Source: Limnohabitans planktonicus II-D5 (lineage in GTDB: Bacteria > Pseudomonadota > Gammaproteobacteria > Burkholderiales > Burkholderiaceae_C). Taken from it: DNA of 64,000 nt. The stretch lies in contig NZ_LFYT02000018.1 of the NCBI RefSeq assembly GCF_001270065.2, positions 1 to 64,000 on the forward strand, given 5' to 3'. Below are positions 55,811-64,000 of the stretch, one piece after another (the stretch's first letter is position 1; every line of letters begins with the position of its first letter). The notes beneath the pieces are model-generated. The model was not told the DNA's origin. It ran no database searches and worked only from the letters and a program-made list of their open reading frames with translations. The translations under genes were made by a program, and so were the position numbers.

Positions 55811-56902
55811 ATGGGGCGCGCCTTCAACTTTTCGGCGGGTCCGGCCATCATGCCCGAGGCTGTGTTGCAACAAGCTGCAGCAGAAATGCTCGACTGGCAT
55901 GGTTCTGGCATGAGCGTGATGGAGATGAGCCATCGCGGCAAAGAGTTCATCAGCATTTACGAGCAAGCCGAAGCAGACCTGCGCGAGTTGCTGGCGGTGC
56001 CCGCACACTTCAAGATTTTGTTCATGCAAGGCGGCGGCTTGGCTGAAAACGCCATCGTGCCGCTGAACCTGTCGCAAGGCGGGGCCATGGACTTTGTGCT
56101 CACGGGCAGTTGGAGCCAAAAGTCGCTCAAGGAAGCGGGCAAGTACGGGCCAGCCCGCGTGGCAGCCTCGGCGCAAGCCGACGGCTTCACCACCTTGCCC
56201 GCACCTGCCACTTGGCAAATCGGTGCCCATACCCGCTATGTTCACATTTGCGGCAACGAAACCATCCACGGCGTGGAATTTCACGAACTGCCTGACCTCA
56301 AGGCATTGGGTTGCGACGCCCCGCTGGTGGTGGACTTTTCCTCGCATGTGGCCTCGCGCCCGGTAGACTGGTCGCGAGTGGGCCTGGCCTTCGGCGGCGC
56401 ACAAAAGAATCTGGGCCCAGCAGGCCTGACCTTAGTGATCGTGCGTGAAGACCTGATCGGCCACGCCCTGCCCCATTGCCCCAGCGCCTTTGACTACAAA
56501 CTGGTGGCCGACAACCAGTCGATGTACAACACCCCACCCACCTACAGCATCTACATCGCCGGGCTGGTGTTCCAGTGGCTGAAAAAAAATGGCGGCATTG
56601 CCGCCATGGAGCAGCGCAACATCGCCAAGGCCCAACTGTTGTACGACTTTCTCGACAGCTCCAGCCTGTTCGAAAACCGTGTCGCCAAAGACTGCCGATC
56701 GCGCATGAACGTGCCTTTCTTCTTGCGCGACGAGTCGCGCAACGAGGCCTTTTTGGCAGGAGCCAAAGCCGCCAACTTGTTGCAACTCAAGGGCCACAAA
56801 ACAGTCGGTGGCATGCGGGCGAGCATTTACAACGCCATGCCGATCGAAGGCGTGCAGGCTTTGGTGGCCTACATGCGTGAATTTGAAAAAACACTGGCCT
56901 GA
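55811..56902 (+). CDS. serC: Phosphoserine aminotransferase
   Basis: SerC (363 residues) is a PLP enzyme making 3-phosphoserine and also 4-phosphohydroxythreonine for vitamin B6. It starts [18 protein letters not shown]; the PLP Lys is in [13 protein letters not shown]. The ATG at 55811 is 3 bp after gyrA; a GTG just before is an alternative. It is the first of serC-pheA-tyrA-aroA. Confidence 0.97.
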   Translation: MGRAFNFSAGPAIMPEAVLQQAAAEMLDWHGSGMSVMEMSHRGKEFISIYEQAEADLRELLAVPAHFKILFMQGGGLAENAIVPLNLSQGGAMDFVLTGSWSQKSLKEAGKYGPARVAASAQADGFTTLPAPATWQIGAHTRYVHICGNETIHGVEFHELPDLKALGCDAPLVVDFSSHVASRPVDWSRVGLAFGGAQKNLGPAGLTLVIVREDLIGHALPHCPSAFDYKLVADNQSMYNTPPTYSIYIAGLVFQWLKKNGGIAAMEQRNIAKAQLLYDFLDSSSLFENRVAKDCRSRMNVPFFLRDESRNEAFLAGAKAANLLQLKGHKTVGGMRASIYNAMPIEGVQALVAYMREFEKTLA

Positions 56903-56927
56903 ACCCGGCCCTGAAAGACCTGCGGAC

Positions 56928-58028
56928 ATGAGCCAACCACCCATTCAGTCGGACGCCCTGGGCGCCTTGCGTGTGCAGATCGACGCGCTGGACAAACAGC
57001 TGCTGAGCCTGCTGAACCAACGCGCCCATGTGGCCGAACAAGTGGGCGAGATCAAACGCGCCGAAGGCTCGCCCTTCTTCCGTCCCGACCGCGTGGCCCA
57101 AGTCATCGACAAAATCACCGAAGCCAACCCCGGGCCGCTCAAAAACGAACACGTCGCCTCCATCTGGCGCGAGATCATGTCAGCCTGCCTGGCACTTGAG
57201 GCCCCACAGCGCGTGGCAGTGCTTGGGCCTCAGGGCACCTTTTGCGAACAAGCAGCCATCGAGTTTTTTGGCAGCGCCGCCAACCTGATTTACTGCGCCA
57301 ACTTCGACGAAGTGTTTCACGCCACCGCTGCGGGCACAGCCCAGTATGGCGTGGTCGGCATGGAAAACTCCACCGAAGGCGTGGTCGCCCGCTCGCTCGA
57401 TTTGTTCCTGCGCTCGCCCGTGCATGTGGTGGGCGAAGTCAGCTTGCAAGTGCGCTTCAATTTGCTGCGACAGCTCAATTCAGACGCGGGTATTGAGGTG
57501 GTGATGGCGCACCCCCAAGCGCTGGCCCAGTGCCAGGGCTGGCTGTCCAAACACCTGCCGCATGTAGAGCGCCGCGCCGTGTCCAGCAACGCCGAAGGTG
57601 CGCGTCTGGCGGCCACCAACCCAGCCTGGGCAGCTTTGGCCAGCGAACGCGCAGCCAGCCAGTTTGGTCTGCACATCGTGCACCACGCCATCCAGGACGA
57701 AGCGTTCAATCGCACCCGCTTTGCCGTGATCGCTTTGCCACAAACCTTGGCCACACCACCCGCCTCGGGCAAAGACTGCACCAGCCTTGTGGTATCGGTG
57801 CCCAACCGGCCGGGTGCCGTGCACGATTTGCTGGTGCCGCTCAAAAACAATGGCGTGTCCATGACACGTTTCGAGTCGCGCCCAGCCAAATCCGGCCAGT
57901 GGGAGTATTACTTCTACATTGACCTGCAAGGCCACATCAGCGAGCCCCATGTGGCTGCGGCCTTGCAAGAGTTGCAAGGCCTGTGCGCGTTTTACAAGGT
58001 GCTGGGTTCTTTCCCTGTACCCGAGTGA
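56928..58028 (+). CDS. pheA: Chorismate mutase / prephenate dehydratase
   Basis: PheA (366 residues) carries out two steps to phenylpyruvate. Chorismate mutase is at about 10-95 (LRVQIDALDKQLLSLLNQRAHVAEQVGEIKR), prephenate dehydratase at about 98-275 (LGPQGTFCEQAAIEFFG, GVVGMENSTEGVV), and the ACT domain at about 285-360 (SLVVSVPNRPGAVHDLLVPL, MTRFESRPAKSGQWEYYFYID) senses phenylalanine. It starts 25 bp after serC. Confidence 0.97.
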   Translation: MSQPPIQSDALGALRVQIDALDKQLLSLLNQRAHVAEQVGEIKRAEGSPFFRPDRVAQVIDKITEANPGPLKNEHVASIWREIMSACLALEAPQRVAVLGPQGTFCEQAAIEFFGSAANLIYCANFDEVFHATAAGTAQYGVVGMENSTEGVVARSLDLFLRSPVHVVGEVSLQVRFNLLRQLNSDAGIEVVMAHPQALAQCQGWLSKHLPHVERRAVSSNAEGARLAATNPAWAALASERAASQFGLHIVHHAIQDEAFNRTRFAVIALPQTLATPPASGKDCTSLVVSVPNRPGAVHDLLVPLKNNGVSMTRFESRPAKSGQWEYYFYIDLQGHISEPHVAAALQELQGLCAFYKVLGSFPVPE

Positions 58029-58035
58029 GCCCACA

Positions 58036-58932
58036 GTGAAGTTCCAACGCCTGGCCCTGATTGGCTGCGGCCTGATGGGCGGCTCGTTTGCGCTCGCGCT
58101 GCGCCAAGCGGGCCTGGTGCAGCACATCACGGGGTTCAGTGCCTCCGAAAAAACACGCCAACGCGCCGTAGAGTTGGATGTCATCGACCAAGCCTGCAGC
58201 AGCGTCGCCGAGGCGGTGCTGGATGCCGATTTGGTCTTGCTGGCCGTGCCCGTGGGGGCCATGCACAGTAGCTTTTCTGCGCTGCGAGACGCCCTCTCGC
58301 CCAGCGCCTTGCTGATGGACGTGGGCTCCACCAAATGCGACGTCATTGCGGCAGCCCGTGCCGCACTGGGCGAACGCCTCAATGGCTTTGTTCCTGCCCA
58401 CCCGATTGCGGGCAAAGAGGTGGCCGGCATCGAGCACGCCGAGGGCACGCTCTACCAAGCGCGCCGCACCATCCTCACGCCCTTGCCACAAAACAGCATC
58501 CGTCAAATCAAAACGGCGAGCGAGGTCTGGACCGCCATCGGCAGCCATGTGAGCCACATGACGCCCGAGGCACATGACGCCACTTTTGCGGCCGTCAGCC
58601 ACTTGCCCCACTTGTTGGCATTTGCGTCTGTCAATGCACTCAGCACGCAGCCGCAAGGCGCTGCGTTTTTAGAGATGGCAGGCCCGGGCTTTCGGGATTT
58701 TTCGCGCATCGCTGCCAGTGACCCGGCCGTCTGGCGCGACATCCTGAGCGCCAACCGGGCCGAAGTGCTCACGCAGATGGCGCACTTTCGCGTCGCGCTC
58801 GACAAGTTTGAAAACACCTTGACGCAAGGCGACACCGCCGCGCTGCAGCAACTGATTCAACAGGCCAGCGACGTGCGCTCGGCCTGGACGCTGCAAGCGG
58901 GCAACGCTTGCAACACCGCCTCTGAAGACTGA
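58036..58932 (+). CDS. tyrA: Prephenate dehydrogenase
   Basis: TyrA (298 residues) oxidises prephenate (or arogenate) toward tyrosine. The Rossmann motif is [17 protein letters not shown] at the N-terminus; [20 protein letters not shown] and [15 protein letters not shown] are family motifs. It most likely starts at GTG 58036, 7 bp after pheA stops; no ATG fits. Cofactor (NAD or NADP) is not clear from the sequence. Confidence 0.94.
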   Translation: MKFQRLALIGCGLMGGSFALALRQAGLVQHITGFSASEKTRQRAVELDVIDQACSSVAEAVLDADLVLLAVPVGAMHSSFSALRDALSPSALLMDVGSTKCDVIAAARAALGERLNGFVPAHPIAGKEVAGIEHAEGTLYQARRTILTPLPQNSIRQIKTASEVWTAIGSHVSHMTPEAHDATFAAVSHLPHLLAFASVNALSTQPQGAAFLEMAGPGFRDFSRIAASDPAVWRDILSANRAEVLTQMAHFRVALDKFENTLTQGDTAALQQLIQQASDVRSAWTLQAGNACNTASED

Positions 58933-58936
58933 CCCC

Positions 58937-60928
58937 ATGTTCTCCACCGCCTTTCTCGACCTCCCGCCGCTGCAAGGCGCATCCGGCACCGTCACCCTGC
59001 CCGGCTCCAAAAGCATCTCCAACCGCGTACTGCTGCTCTCGGCACTGTGCCAAGGCACCACCGTGGTCCACGACCTGCTGGACTCGGACGACACCCGCGT
59101 GATGCTGGCCGCACTGCGCCAACTGGGCTGCGGCGTTCAGGTCGATGGCACCACGGTGACGATCACGGGCCTGGGTGGCCGCACCTGGCCGACTGAGGCC
59201 ATTGAATTTTTCATGGGCAACGCAGGAACCGCCATGCGCCCGCTCACCGCTGCGCTGGCCGTTCAAGGCGGCGACTTCACGCTCAAAGGCGTGCCCCGCA
59301 TGCACGAGAGGCCCATTGGCGACCTGGTGGACGCCCTGCGCGAGCTGGGCTGCGCCATCGACTACCTGGGCAACGAGGGCTACCCGCCGCTGCACATTGG
59401 CCAGCCCAAGCTGCAACTGGACAAGCCCATTCCGGTACGCGGCGATGTGTCCAGCCAGTTCCTCACCGCACTGCTGATGGCCCTGCCGCTGGCAGCGCAG
59501 GACCGCGCCATCACCATCGAGGTGGTGGGCGAACTCATCAGCAAGCCCTACATCGAAATCACGCTCAACCTGCTGGCCCGCTACGGCATCGCGGTTGAAC
59601 GTCAGGGCTGGGAGCGCTTTGTCATCCCAGCGGGCAGCCGCTACCAGTCGCCAGGCAGCATCCACGTCGAAGCCGACGCATCGTCCGCCAGCTACTTCAT
59701 CGCACTCGGGGCCATCGCCCAAGGCAGCGGCATCCGCATTCAAGGCGTCGGTGCCGACTCCATACAGGGCGACATCCGCTTCATGGACGCCGCAGCGCAA
59801 ATGGGTGCCAAGATCACCAGCGGCCCCAACTGGCTCGAAATTCAGCGAGGTGCGTGGCCGCTCAAAGGCATCACGCTTGACTGCAACCACATCCCCGACG
59901 CGGCCATGACCTTGGCCGTGATGGCGCTGTATGCCGACGGCCCCACCACGCTGCGCAACATCGCCAGCTGGCGTGTGAAGGAAACCGACCGCATTGCGGC
60001 CATGGCCACCGAAAGCCGCAAGCTTGGTGCCACCGTGGAAGAAGGTCCGGACTGGATCACCATCCACCCACTGCCTTCGGACAAGTGGCAGCGTGCCAGC
60101 ATCCACACCTACGACGACCACCGCGTGGCCATGTGCTTCTCGCTGGCGGCGTTCAACGCAGACCAGGTTCCGGTGCGCATCGAAGACCCCAAGTGCGTGG
60201 CCAAGACCTTCCCAGACTACTTTGAGGCCCTGTTCTCGGTGGCGCACACAGCCGCCCACAACATTCCGGTGATTTGCATCGATGGCCCCACCGCATCTGG
60301 CAAAGGCACACTGGCCAGCCGCGTCTCCGCGCAGCTGGGTTACCACTACCTGGACTCGGGCGCGCTCTACCGCGTCACGGCCCACGCCGCTTTGCAAGCT
60401 GGCCTCACACTCGAAACCGCAGACGAAGCCGCCATTGCCGAGCTGGCCCGGTGCCTGCCCGTGTGCTTTGAAGGCGAGCAGGTGCTGCTGAACAACGTGG
60501 ACGTGACCGACGCGATCCGCAGCGAGCAAGGCGGCATGAACGCCTCCAAAGTCTCTGTCTTGCCAGCAGTGCGCCAAGCGCTGGTCGATCTGCAACACAG
60601 TTTTCAGCGCCTGCCCGGCCTCTTGGCCGACGGCCGCGACATGGGCACGGTGATCTTTCCAGAAGCCCCTTTGAAGGTGTTTTTGACCGCCAGCGCCGGC
60701 CAAAGGGCCGAAAGACGGCATAAGCAATTGATTTTGAAGGGTTTTTCGGCTAACATCGACGCTCTTCGCGCTGACTTGGAAGCGCGCGACGCACGGGACA
60801 CATCCCGCAGCGTGGCGCCACTCAAGCCCGCACAAGATGCCTTGCAACTGGACAACTCGTCCTTGACCATCGAAGCCTCGGTGGAACAGGTGATGGTCTG
60901 GTGGCAAAGCCGGCAGGTTTTCGGTTAA
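58937..60928 (+). CDS. aroA-cmk: Bifunctional EPSP synthase / cytidylate kinase fusion
   Basis: A 663-residue fusion. Residues 1-440 are EPSP synthase ([51 protein letters not shown]) and about 448-663 cytidylate kinase with Walker [10 protein letters not shown] and the [15 protein letters not shown] motif. The join is around [35 protein letters not shown]. The fusion is known in Comamonadaceae; elsewhere cmk is a separate gene before rpsA. Here rpsA follows 216 bp later, so order is kept. Confidence 0.95.
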   Translation: MFSTAFLDLPPLQGASGTVTLPGSKSISNRVLLLSALCQGTTVVHDLLDSDDTRVMLAALRQLGCGVQVDGTTVTITGLGGRTWPTEAIEFFMGNAGTAMRPLTAALAVQGGDFTLKGVPRMHERPIGDLVDALRELGCAIDYLGNEGYPPLHIGQPKLQLDKPIPVRGDVSSQFLTALLMALPLAAQDRAITIEVVGELISKPYIEITLNLLARYGIAVERQGWERFVIPAGSRYQSPGSIHVEADASSASYFIALGAIAQGSGIRIQGVGADSIQGDIRFMDAAAQMGAKITSGPNWLEIQRGAWPLKGITLDCNHIPDAAMTLAVMALYADGPTTLRNIASWRVKETDRIAAMATESRKLGATVEEGPDWITIHPLPSDKWQRASIHTYDDHRVAMCFSLAAFNADQVPVRIEDPKCVAKTFPDYFEALFSVAHTAAHNIPVICIDGPTASGKGTLASRVSAQLGYHYLDSGALYRVTAHAALQAGLTLETADEAAIAELARCLPVCFEGEQVLLNNVDVTDAIRSEQGGMNASKVSVLPAVRQALVDLQHSFQRLPGLLADGRDMGTVIFPEAPLKVFLTASAGQRAERRHKQLILKGFSANIDALRADLEARDARDTSRSVAPLKPAQDALQLDNSSLTIEASVEQVMVWWQSRQVFG

Positions 60929-61144
60929 CCAACCCAAGTTAATTGACCGAACACGGCCAACCCAGCCTGCCCTGCGCAGGCTGACCTGAAGTTCCACCCG
61001 GCTCTCTTCGTGCAGCTTGCACACTGGCCAGGTGGTTTTTGACAAACCAACCGCGGTTCACCCCGCAAACCAATCGCCACAGTCAGCTCCTGGAAACGAC
61101 GCATGTCGCGCTCGTCAGTCCTGCCTTGTGGATGAGGAAATCAC
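60929..61144 (+). other. rpsA leader region
   Basis: 216 bp without a gene before rpsA. GATGAGGAAATC just before the ATG is a weak ribosome-binding site. I see no terminator here, so rpsA may be read from the aroA-cmk transcript as well as from a local promoter. No clear riboswitch or protein site was seen. Confidence 0.5.
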
Positions 61145-62824
61145 ATGTCTGAATCTTTTGCCGCCCTCTTTGAGGAATCCCTGCAACGTACCGAAATGCG
61201 CCCTGGTGAAGTCATCACCGCTGAAGTCGTGCGCATCGAACACAACTTCGTCGTGGTCAACGCCGGTCTCAAGTCCGAGTCCTACGTGCCCCTCGAAGAG
61301 TTCAAGAACGACCAGGGTGAAGTCGAAGTCCAGGTCGGCGACTTTGTCTCGGTGGCCATCGGCTCCATCGAAAACGGTTACGGCGACACCATCTTGTCGC
61401 GCGACACCGCCAAGCGTTTGGCTTCCTGGATGTCTTTGGAAAAAGCCCTGGAATCCGGCGAGTTCGTCACTGGCGTGACCAGCGGCAAAGTCAAGGGTGG
61501 CCTGACCGTGTTGGTCAATGGCATCCGCGCTTTCTTGCCTGGCTCTTTGGTCGACACACGTCCCACCAAAGACTTGTCACCCTATGAGAACAAGACCCTG
61601 GAATTCAAGGTCATCAAGCTCGACCGCAAGCGCAACAACGTCGTGTTGTCACGCCGCGCTGTGGTGGAAGCCTCCATGGGCGAAGAGCGCGCCAAGCTGA
61701 TGGAAACATTGCGCGAAGGCTCCATCGTTCACGGTGTGGTCAAGAACATCACCGAATACGGTGCGTTCGTGGACCTGGGCGGCATCGACGGTTTGCTGCA
61801 CATCACCGACATGGCATGGCGCCGTGTCCGTCACCCCTCCGAAGTGGTCACTGCGGGTCAGGAAATCACTGCCAAGATCCTCAAGTTCGACACCGAGAAA
61901 AACCGCGTGTCCTTGGGTCTGAAGCAAATGGGCGACGACCCATGGATGGGCGTCAACCGCCGCTACCCACAGGGCACCCGCATGTTCGGAAAGATCACCA
62001 ACATCGCCGACTACGGCGCGTTTGTGGAACTCGAACCCGGCATCGAAGGCCTGGTGCACGTGTCTGAGATGGACTGGACCAACAAGAATGTGGCCCCTTC
62101 CAAGATCGTTGCATTGGGTGACGAAGTTGAAGTCATGGTCCTCGAGATCGACGAAGACAAGCGCCGTATCAGCTTGGGCATGAAGCAGTGCCGTGCCAAC
62201 CCATGGCAAGAGTTCGCTCAAAACACCAAGCGCGGTGACCGCGTCAAGGGCCCGATCAAGTCGATCACCGACTTCGGCGTGTTCGTGGGTCTGGCTGCCG
62301 GTATCGACGGCCTGGTGCACCTGTCTGACCTGTCCTGGAACGAGTCCGGCGAAAACGCCGTGCGCGAATTCAAGAAGGGTCAAGAAGTCGAGGCTTTGGT
62401 CTTGGCTGTGGACGTGGACCGCGAGCGCATCAGCTTGGGCATCAAACAGCTCGACTCCGATCCTTTCACCACCTTCACCTCCATCAATGACAAAGGCCAG
62501 ACCGTCACAGGCAAGGTCAAGACCGTGGATGCCAAGGGCGCTGAAATCGATCTGGGTGAAGACATCGTGGGCTACCTGCGTGTCAGCGAAATCTCGCGTG
62601 ACCGCGTGGAAGACGCCAGCCATGTGCTCAAAGTCGGCGATGAAGTGACCGCTGTCGTGGTGAACGTGGATCGCAAGACCCGCAACATCCAGCTGTCCAT
62701 CAAGGCCAAGGACCAAGCTGACCAGCAAGAAGCCATGGCTTCCCTGTCGCAGCAATCCAAGAGCGAAAACGCTGGCACCACCAGCCTGGGCGCTTTGCTG
62801 CGTGCCAAGCTGGACAACAACTGA
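61145..62824 (+). CDS. rpsA: 30S ribosomal protein S1
   Basis: S1 (559 residues) helps mRNA bind the 30S subunit. Six S1 repeats are visible: two N-terminal degenerate ones and four canonical (for example [32 protein letters not shown] near 190 and [33 protein letters not shown] near 277). Length is usual. It starts [23 protein letters not shown]. Confidence 0.98.
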   Translation: MSESFAALFEESLQRTEMRPGEVITAEVVRIEHNFVVVNAGLKSESYVPLEEFKNDQGEVEVQVGDFVSVAIGSIENGYGDTILSRDTAKRLASWMSLEKALESGEFVTGVTSGKVKGGLTVLVNGIRAFLPGSLVDTRPTKDLSPYENKTLEFKVIKLDRKRNNVVLSRRAVVEASMGEERAKLMETLREGSIVHGVVKNITEYGAFVDLGGIDGLLHITDMAWRRVRHPSEVVTAGQEITAKILKFDTEKNRVSLGLKQMGDDPWMGVNRRYPQGTRMFGKITNIADYGAFVELEPGIEGLVHVSEMDWTNKNVAPSKIVALGDEVEVMVLEIDEDKRRISLGMKQCRANPWQEFAQNTKRGDRVKGPIKSITDFGVFVGLAAGIDGLVHLSDLSWNESGENAVREFKKGQEVEALVLAVDVDRERISLGIKQLDSDPFTTFTSINDKGQTVTGKVKTVDAKGAEIDLGEDIVGYLRVSEISRDRVEDASHVLKVGDEVTAVVVNVDRKTRNIQLSIKAKDQADQQEAMASLSQQSKSENAGTTSLGALLRAKLDNN

Positions 62825-62836
62825 AGTGACTGTTAA

Positions 62837-62909
62837 GCGTTGAGCGTTTGACGTTGAGCGAAGTGCATGGGTTAACTGCCCTATTCGCTCAACGCTCAAC
62901 GTTCAACGC
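62837..62909. repeat. Heptamer-derived hairpin between rpsA and ihfB
   Basis: Arms 62837-62862 and 62884-62909 pair over 26 bp with four mismatches. They are built of CGTTGAG-type heptamers, and further CGCCCAA copies extend to 62923. The stem starts 13 bp after the rpsA stop and the repeats end 3 bp before the ihfB ATG, so they may stop or stabilise the rpsA transcript and hide the ihfB ribosome-binding site. Confidence 0.85.
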
Positions 62910-62925
62910 CCAACGCCCAACGCAC

Positions 62926-63246
62926 ATGACCCGCTCCGATCTGGTTGAAGAACTTGCAGCGCGCTTTGCGCAACTGACCCACCGCGACGCGGAATTGGCG
63001 GTCAAAACCGTGCTTGATGCCATGAGCGACGCCTTGGCCAAGGGCCACCGCATTGAAATTCGCGGCTTTGGAAGTTTTTCCATCAACCGTCGCCCACCTC
63101 GTGTCGGACGCAACCCTCGCTCGGGTGAGAGCGTTCAAATTCCCGAAAAACGGGTCCCCCATTTCAAACCTGGCAAAGCCTTGCGCGAAGCCGTCGACGC
63201 AGGCACCGCCGCCGCCAAAGCGGCATCATCCTCCACCATTTTGTAA
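62926..63246 (+). CDS. ihfB: Integration host factor beta subunit
   Basis: IhfB (106 residues) is half of the DNA-bending heterodimer IHF. It starts [23 protein letters not shown] and contains the core [42 protein letters not shown]. The Pro at the tip of the beta arm (GRNPRSGE) is kept. ATG at 62926 fits the family; it follows rpsA with the heptamer hairpin between. Confidence 0.97.
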   Translation: MTRSDLVEELAARFAQLTHRDAELAVKTVLDAMSDALAKGHRIEIRGFGSFSINRRPPRVGRNPRSGESVQIPEKRVPHFKPGKALREAVDAGTAAAKAASSSTIL

Positions 63247-63381
63247 ATCGGCGGCTGAAATCCCCGAAGAATGCATGCTCAGCCCCCATCGCCGTGGGCC
63301 ACAGCACCAAAGCGGCACCTTTCGCCAGCCTCCACAGCACACATGCCCCGTTAGAATGTTTGCAGCTTCCCGAGGTCATTC

Positions 63382-63660
63382 ATGAAACGTCTGCTCAGGC
63401 TGCTTCAGTGGCTACTGAAAGCAGCTGTTTTTTTCACCCTGTTTGCTTTTGCGCTGAACAACCAGCAAGAAACACGCGTGAATTTCTTTTTTGGCACTTA
63501 CTGGGCTGCACCCACCGTGTTGGTGGTCTTGTCGGCCTTCAGCCTCGGGGTGGTGATTGGCGTGCTGGGCATGGTGCCGCGCTGGTGGCGTCATCGCCAG
63601 GCAGCGCGTCAACAAATCGTCACCCCGACGCCCACCACCGAGGTACCCCGTGGAATTTGA
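63382..63660 (+). CDS. lapA: LapA family inner-membrane protein
   Basis: LapA (92 residues, DUF1049) has two membrane segments (about 10-26 and 44-64) and a short basic loop. In E. coli it works with LapB in envelope and lipopolysaccharide assembly control. The 135-bp gap from ihfB may hold its promoter. It overlaps lapB by 11 bp. Confidence 0.88.
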   Translation: MKRLLRLLQWLLKAAVFFTLFAFALNNQQETRVNFFFGTYWAAPTVLVVLSAFSLGVVIGVLGMVPRWWRHRQAARQQIVTPTPTTEVPRGI

Positions 63661-64000
63661 CCTGACCTGGATTTTGCTGGGCCTGCCAGCCGCCTTTGCC
63701 TTGGGCTGGGTGGCCTCACGGCTGGATTTGCGCCAGATGCGCATTGCCAACCGCCAAGCCCCACGCGCTTACTTCAAGGGCCTCAATTACCTGCTCAATG
63801 AACAGCAGGACCAGGCCATCGACGCCTTCATCGAAGCCGTTCAAAACGATCCTGACACCTCCGAACTGCACTTTGCCTTGGGCAATCTGTTTCGCCGCCG
63901 GGGCGAATACGACCGCGCTGTGCGCGTGCACGAACACCTGATCTCCAGAGGTGACTTGAACAATGCCGACCGACAACGCGCCCAGCACGGTCTGGCCCTC
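63650..64000 (+). CDS. lapB: Lipopolysaccharide assembly protein LapB (5' part)
   Basis: The first 117 codons of a gene cut by the window end. It starts with GTG inside lapA (VEFDLTWILLGLPAAFALGWVASRLDLRQ), a membrane anchor, followed by TPR units (YFKGLNYLLNEQQDQAIDAFIEAVQ, ELHFALGNLFRRRGEYDRAVRVHEHL). LapB guides FtsH to degrade LpxC. Full length would be about 385-390 residues, with a C-terminal rubredoxin-type domain outside the window. Confidence 0.9.
   Translation, partial: MEFDLTWILLGLPAAFALGWVASRLDLRQMRIANRQAPRAYFKGLNYLLNEQQDQAIDAFIEAVQNDPDTSELHFALGNLFRRRGEYDRAVRVHEHLISRGDLNNADRQRAQHGLAL

Noticed and set aside
58769..61045. Long open frame (758 codons) on the minus strand
   Set aside because: It lies opposite tyrA, aroA-cmk and their flanks; the product is His/Gly/Gln rich without any recognisable family, as expected for the antisense of GC-rich codons.

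Overview
The window reads as a chromosome segment of a betaproteobacterium of the order Burkholderiales, most likely family Comamonadaceae (Limnohabitans/Rhodoferax-like). This is inferred from a fused aroA-cmk gene, a DUF3567 protein, a tmRNA tag ANDERFALAA, a protocatechuate 4,5-cleavage operon in pmdEFDABC order as known from Comamonas, and the run gyrA-serC-pheA-tyrA-aroA/cmk-rpsA-ihfB-lapA-lapB. The species cannot be read from the sequence.

Layout. 1-2330: an IS3-family element inserted into a tandem array of GTAG-type REP hairpins. 2350-5800: DUF3567 and DUF3108 proteins, and an IclR regulator divergent from a fumarylacetoacetate-hydrolase-family gene. 5807-16000: an accessory zone with REP and MITE copies, a 772-residue 2OG-Fe(II) oxygenase-like protein, a Phd/VapC toxin-antitoxin pair, an AAA/DUF4143 ATPase, three decayed Fic C-termini, two paralogous small alpha/beta hydrolases around a metallophosphatase, a frameshifted zinc-ribbon gene, and an AT-rich GIY-YIG cassette. 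16012-24225: gatCAB and mreBCD-mrdA. 24540-27250: MarC, VOC, a small eRF1/pelota-like protein, DksA/TraR and GST. 27352-32625: a VWA protein on the minus strand, then HtrA-like protease, MoxR, DUF58 and a second VWA protein on the plus strand. 32705-36385: a copper-related set (DUF2946, PCuAC chaperone, DUF2946, TonB-dependent receptor). 36727-46213: MFS transporter, pmdC, a foreign AAA/DUF4143 gene, pmdB, pmdA, pmdD, pmdF, pmdE and a divergent LysR regulator. 46341-47231: a cupin gene bracketed by two inverted 163-bp MITEs. 47275-64000: polA, ssrA, gph, ubiG, ompA, then gyrA through lapB (cut by the window end).

How the genes work together. The pmd genes encode ring cleavage of protocatechuate (pmdAB), oxidation of the semialdehyde (pmdC), lactone hydrolysis (pmdD), hydration (pmdE) and aldol cleavage (pmdF), giving pyruvate and oxaloacetate; LysR is the probable activator. 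No oxalomesaconate tautomerase or dedicated transporter is seen. mreBCD-mrdA makes the elongasome core. serC-pheA-tyrA-aroA/cmk links serine and aromatic amino-acid synthesis to CMP kinase and ribosomal protein S1.

The most unusual content is the repeat landscape. One REP family keeps its hairpin by paired compensatory changes and occurs singly, in pairs, in tandem arrays of about 130, 123 and 85 bp, and inside TA-flanked MITEs. At least four other palindromic or heptameric repeat families occur as well, and several sit inside the pmd operon.
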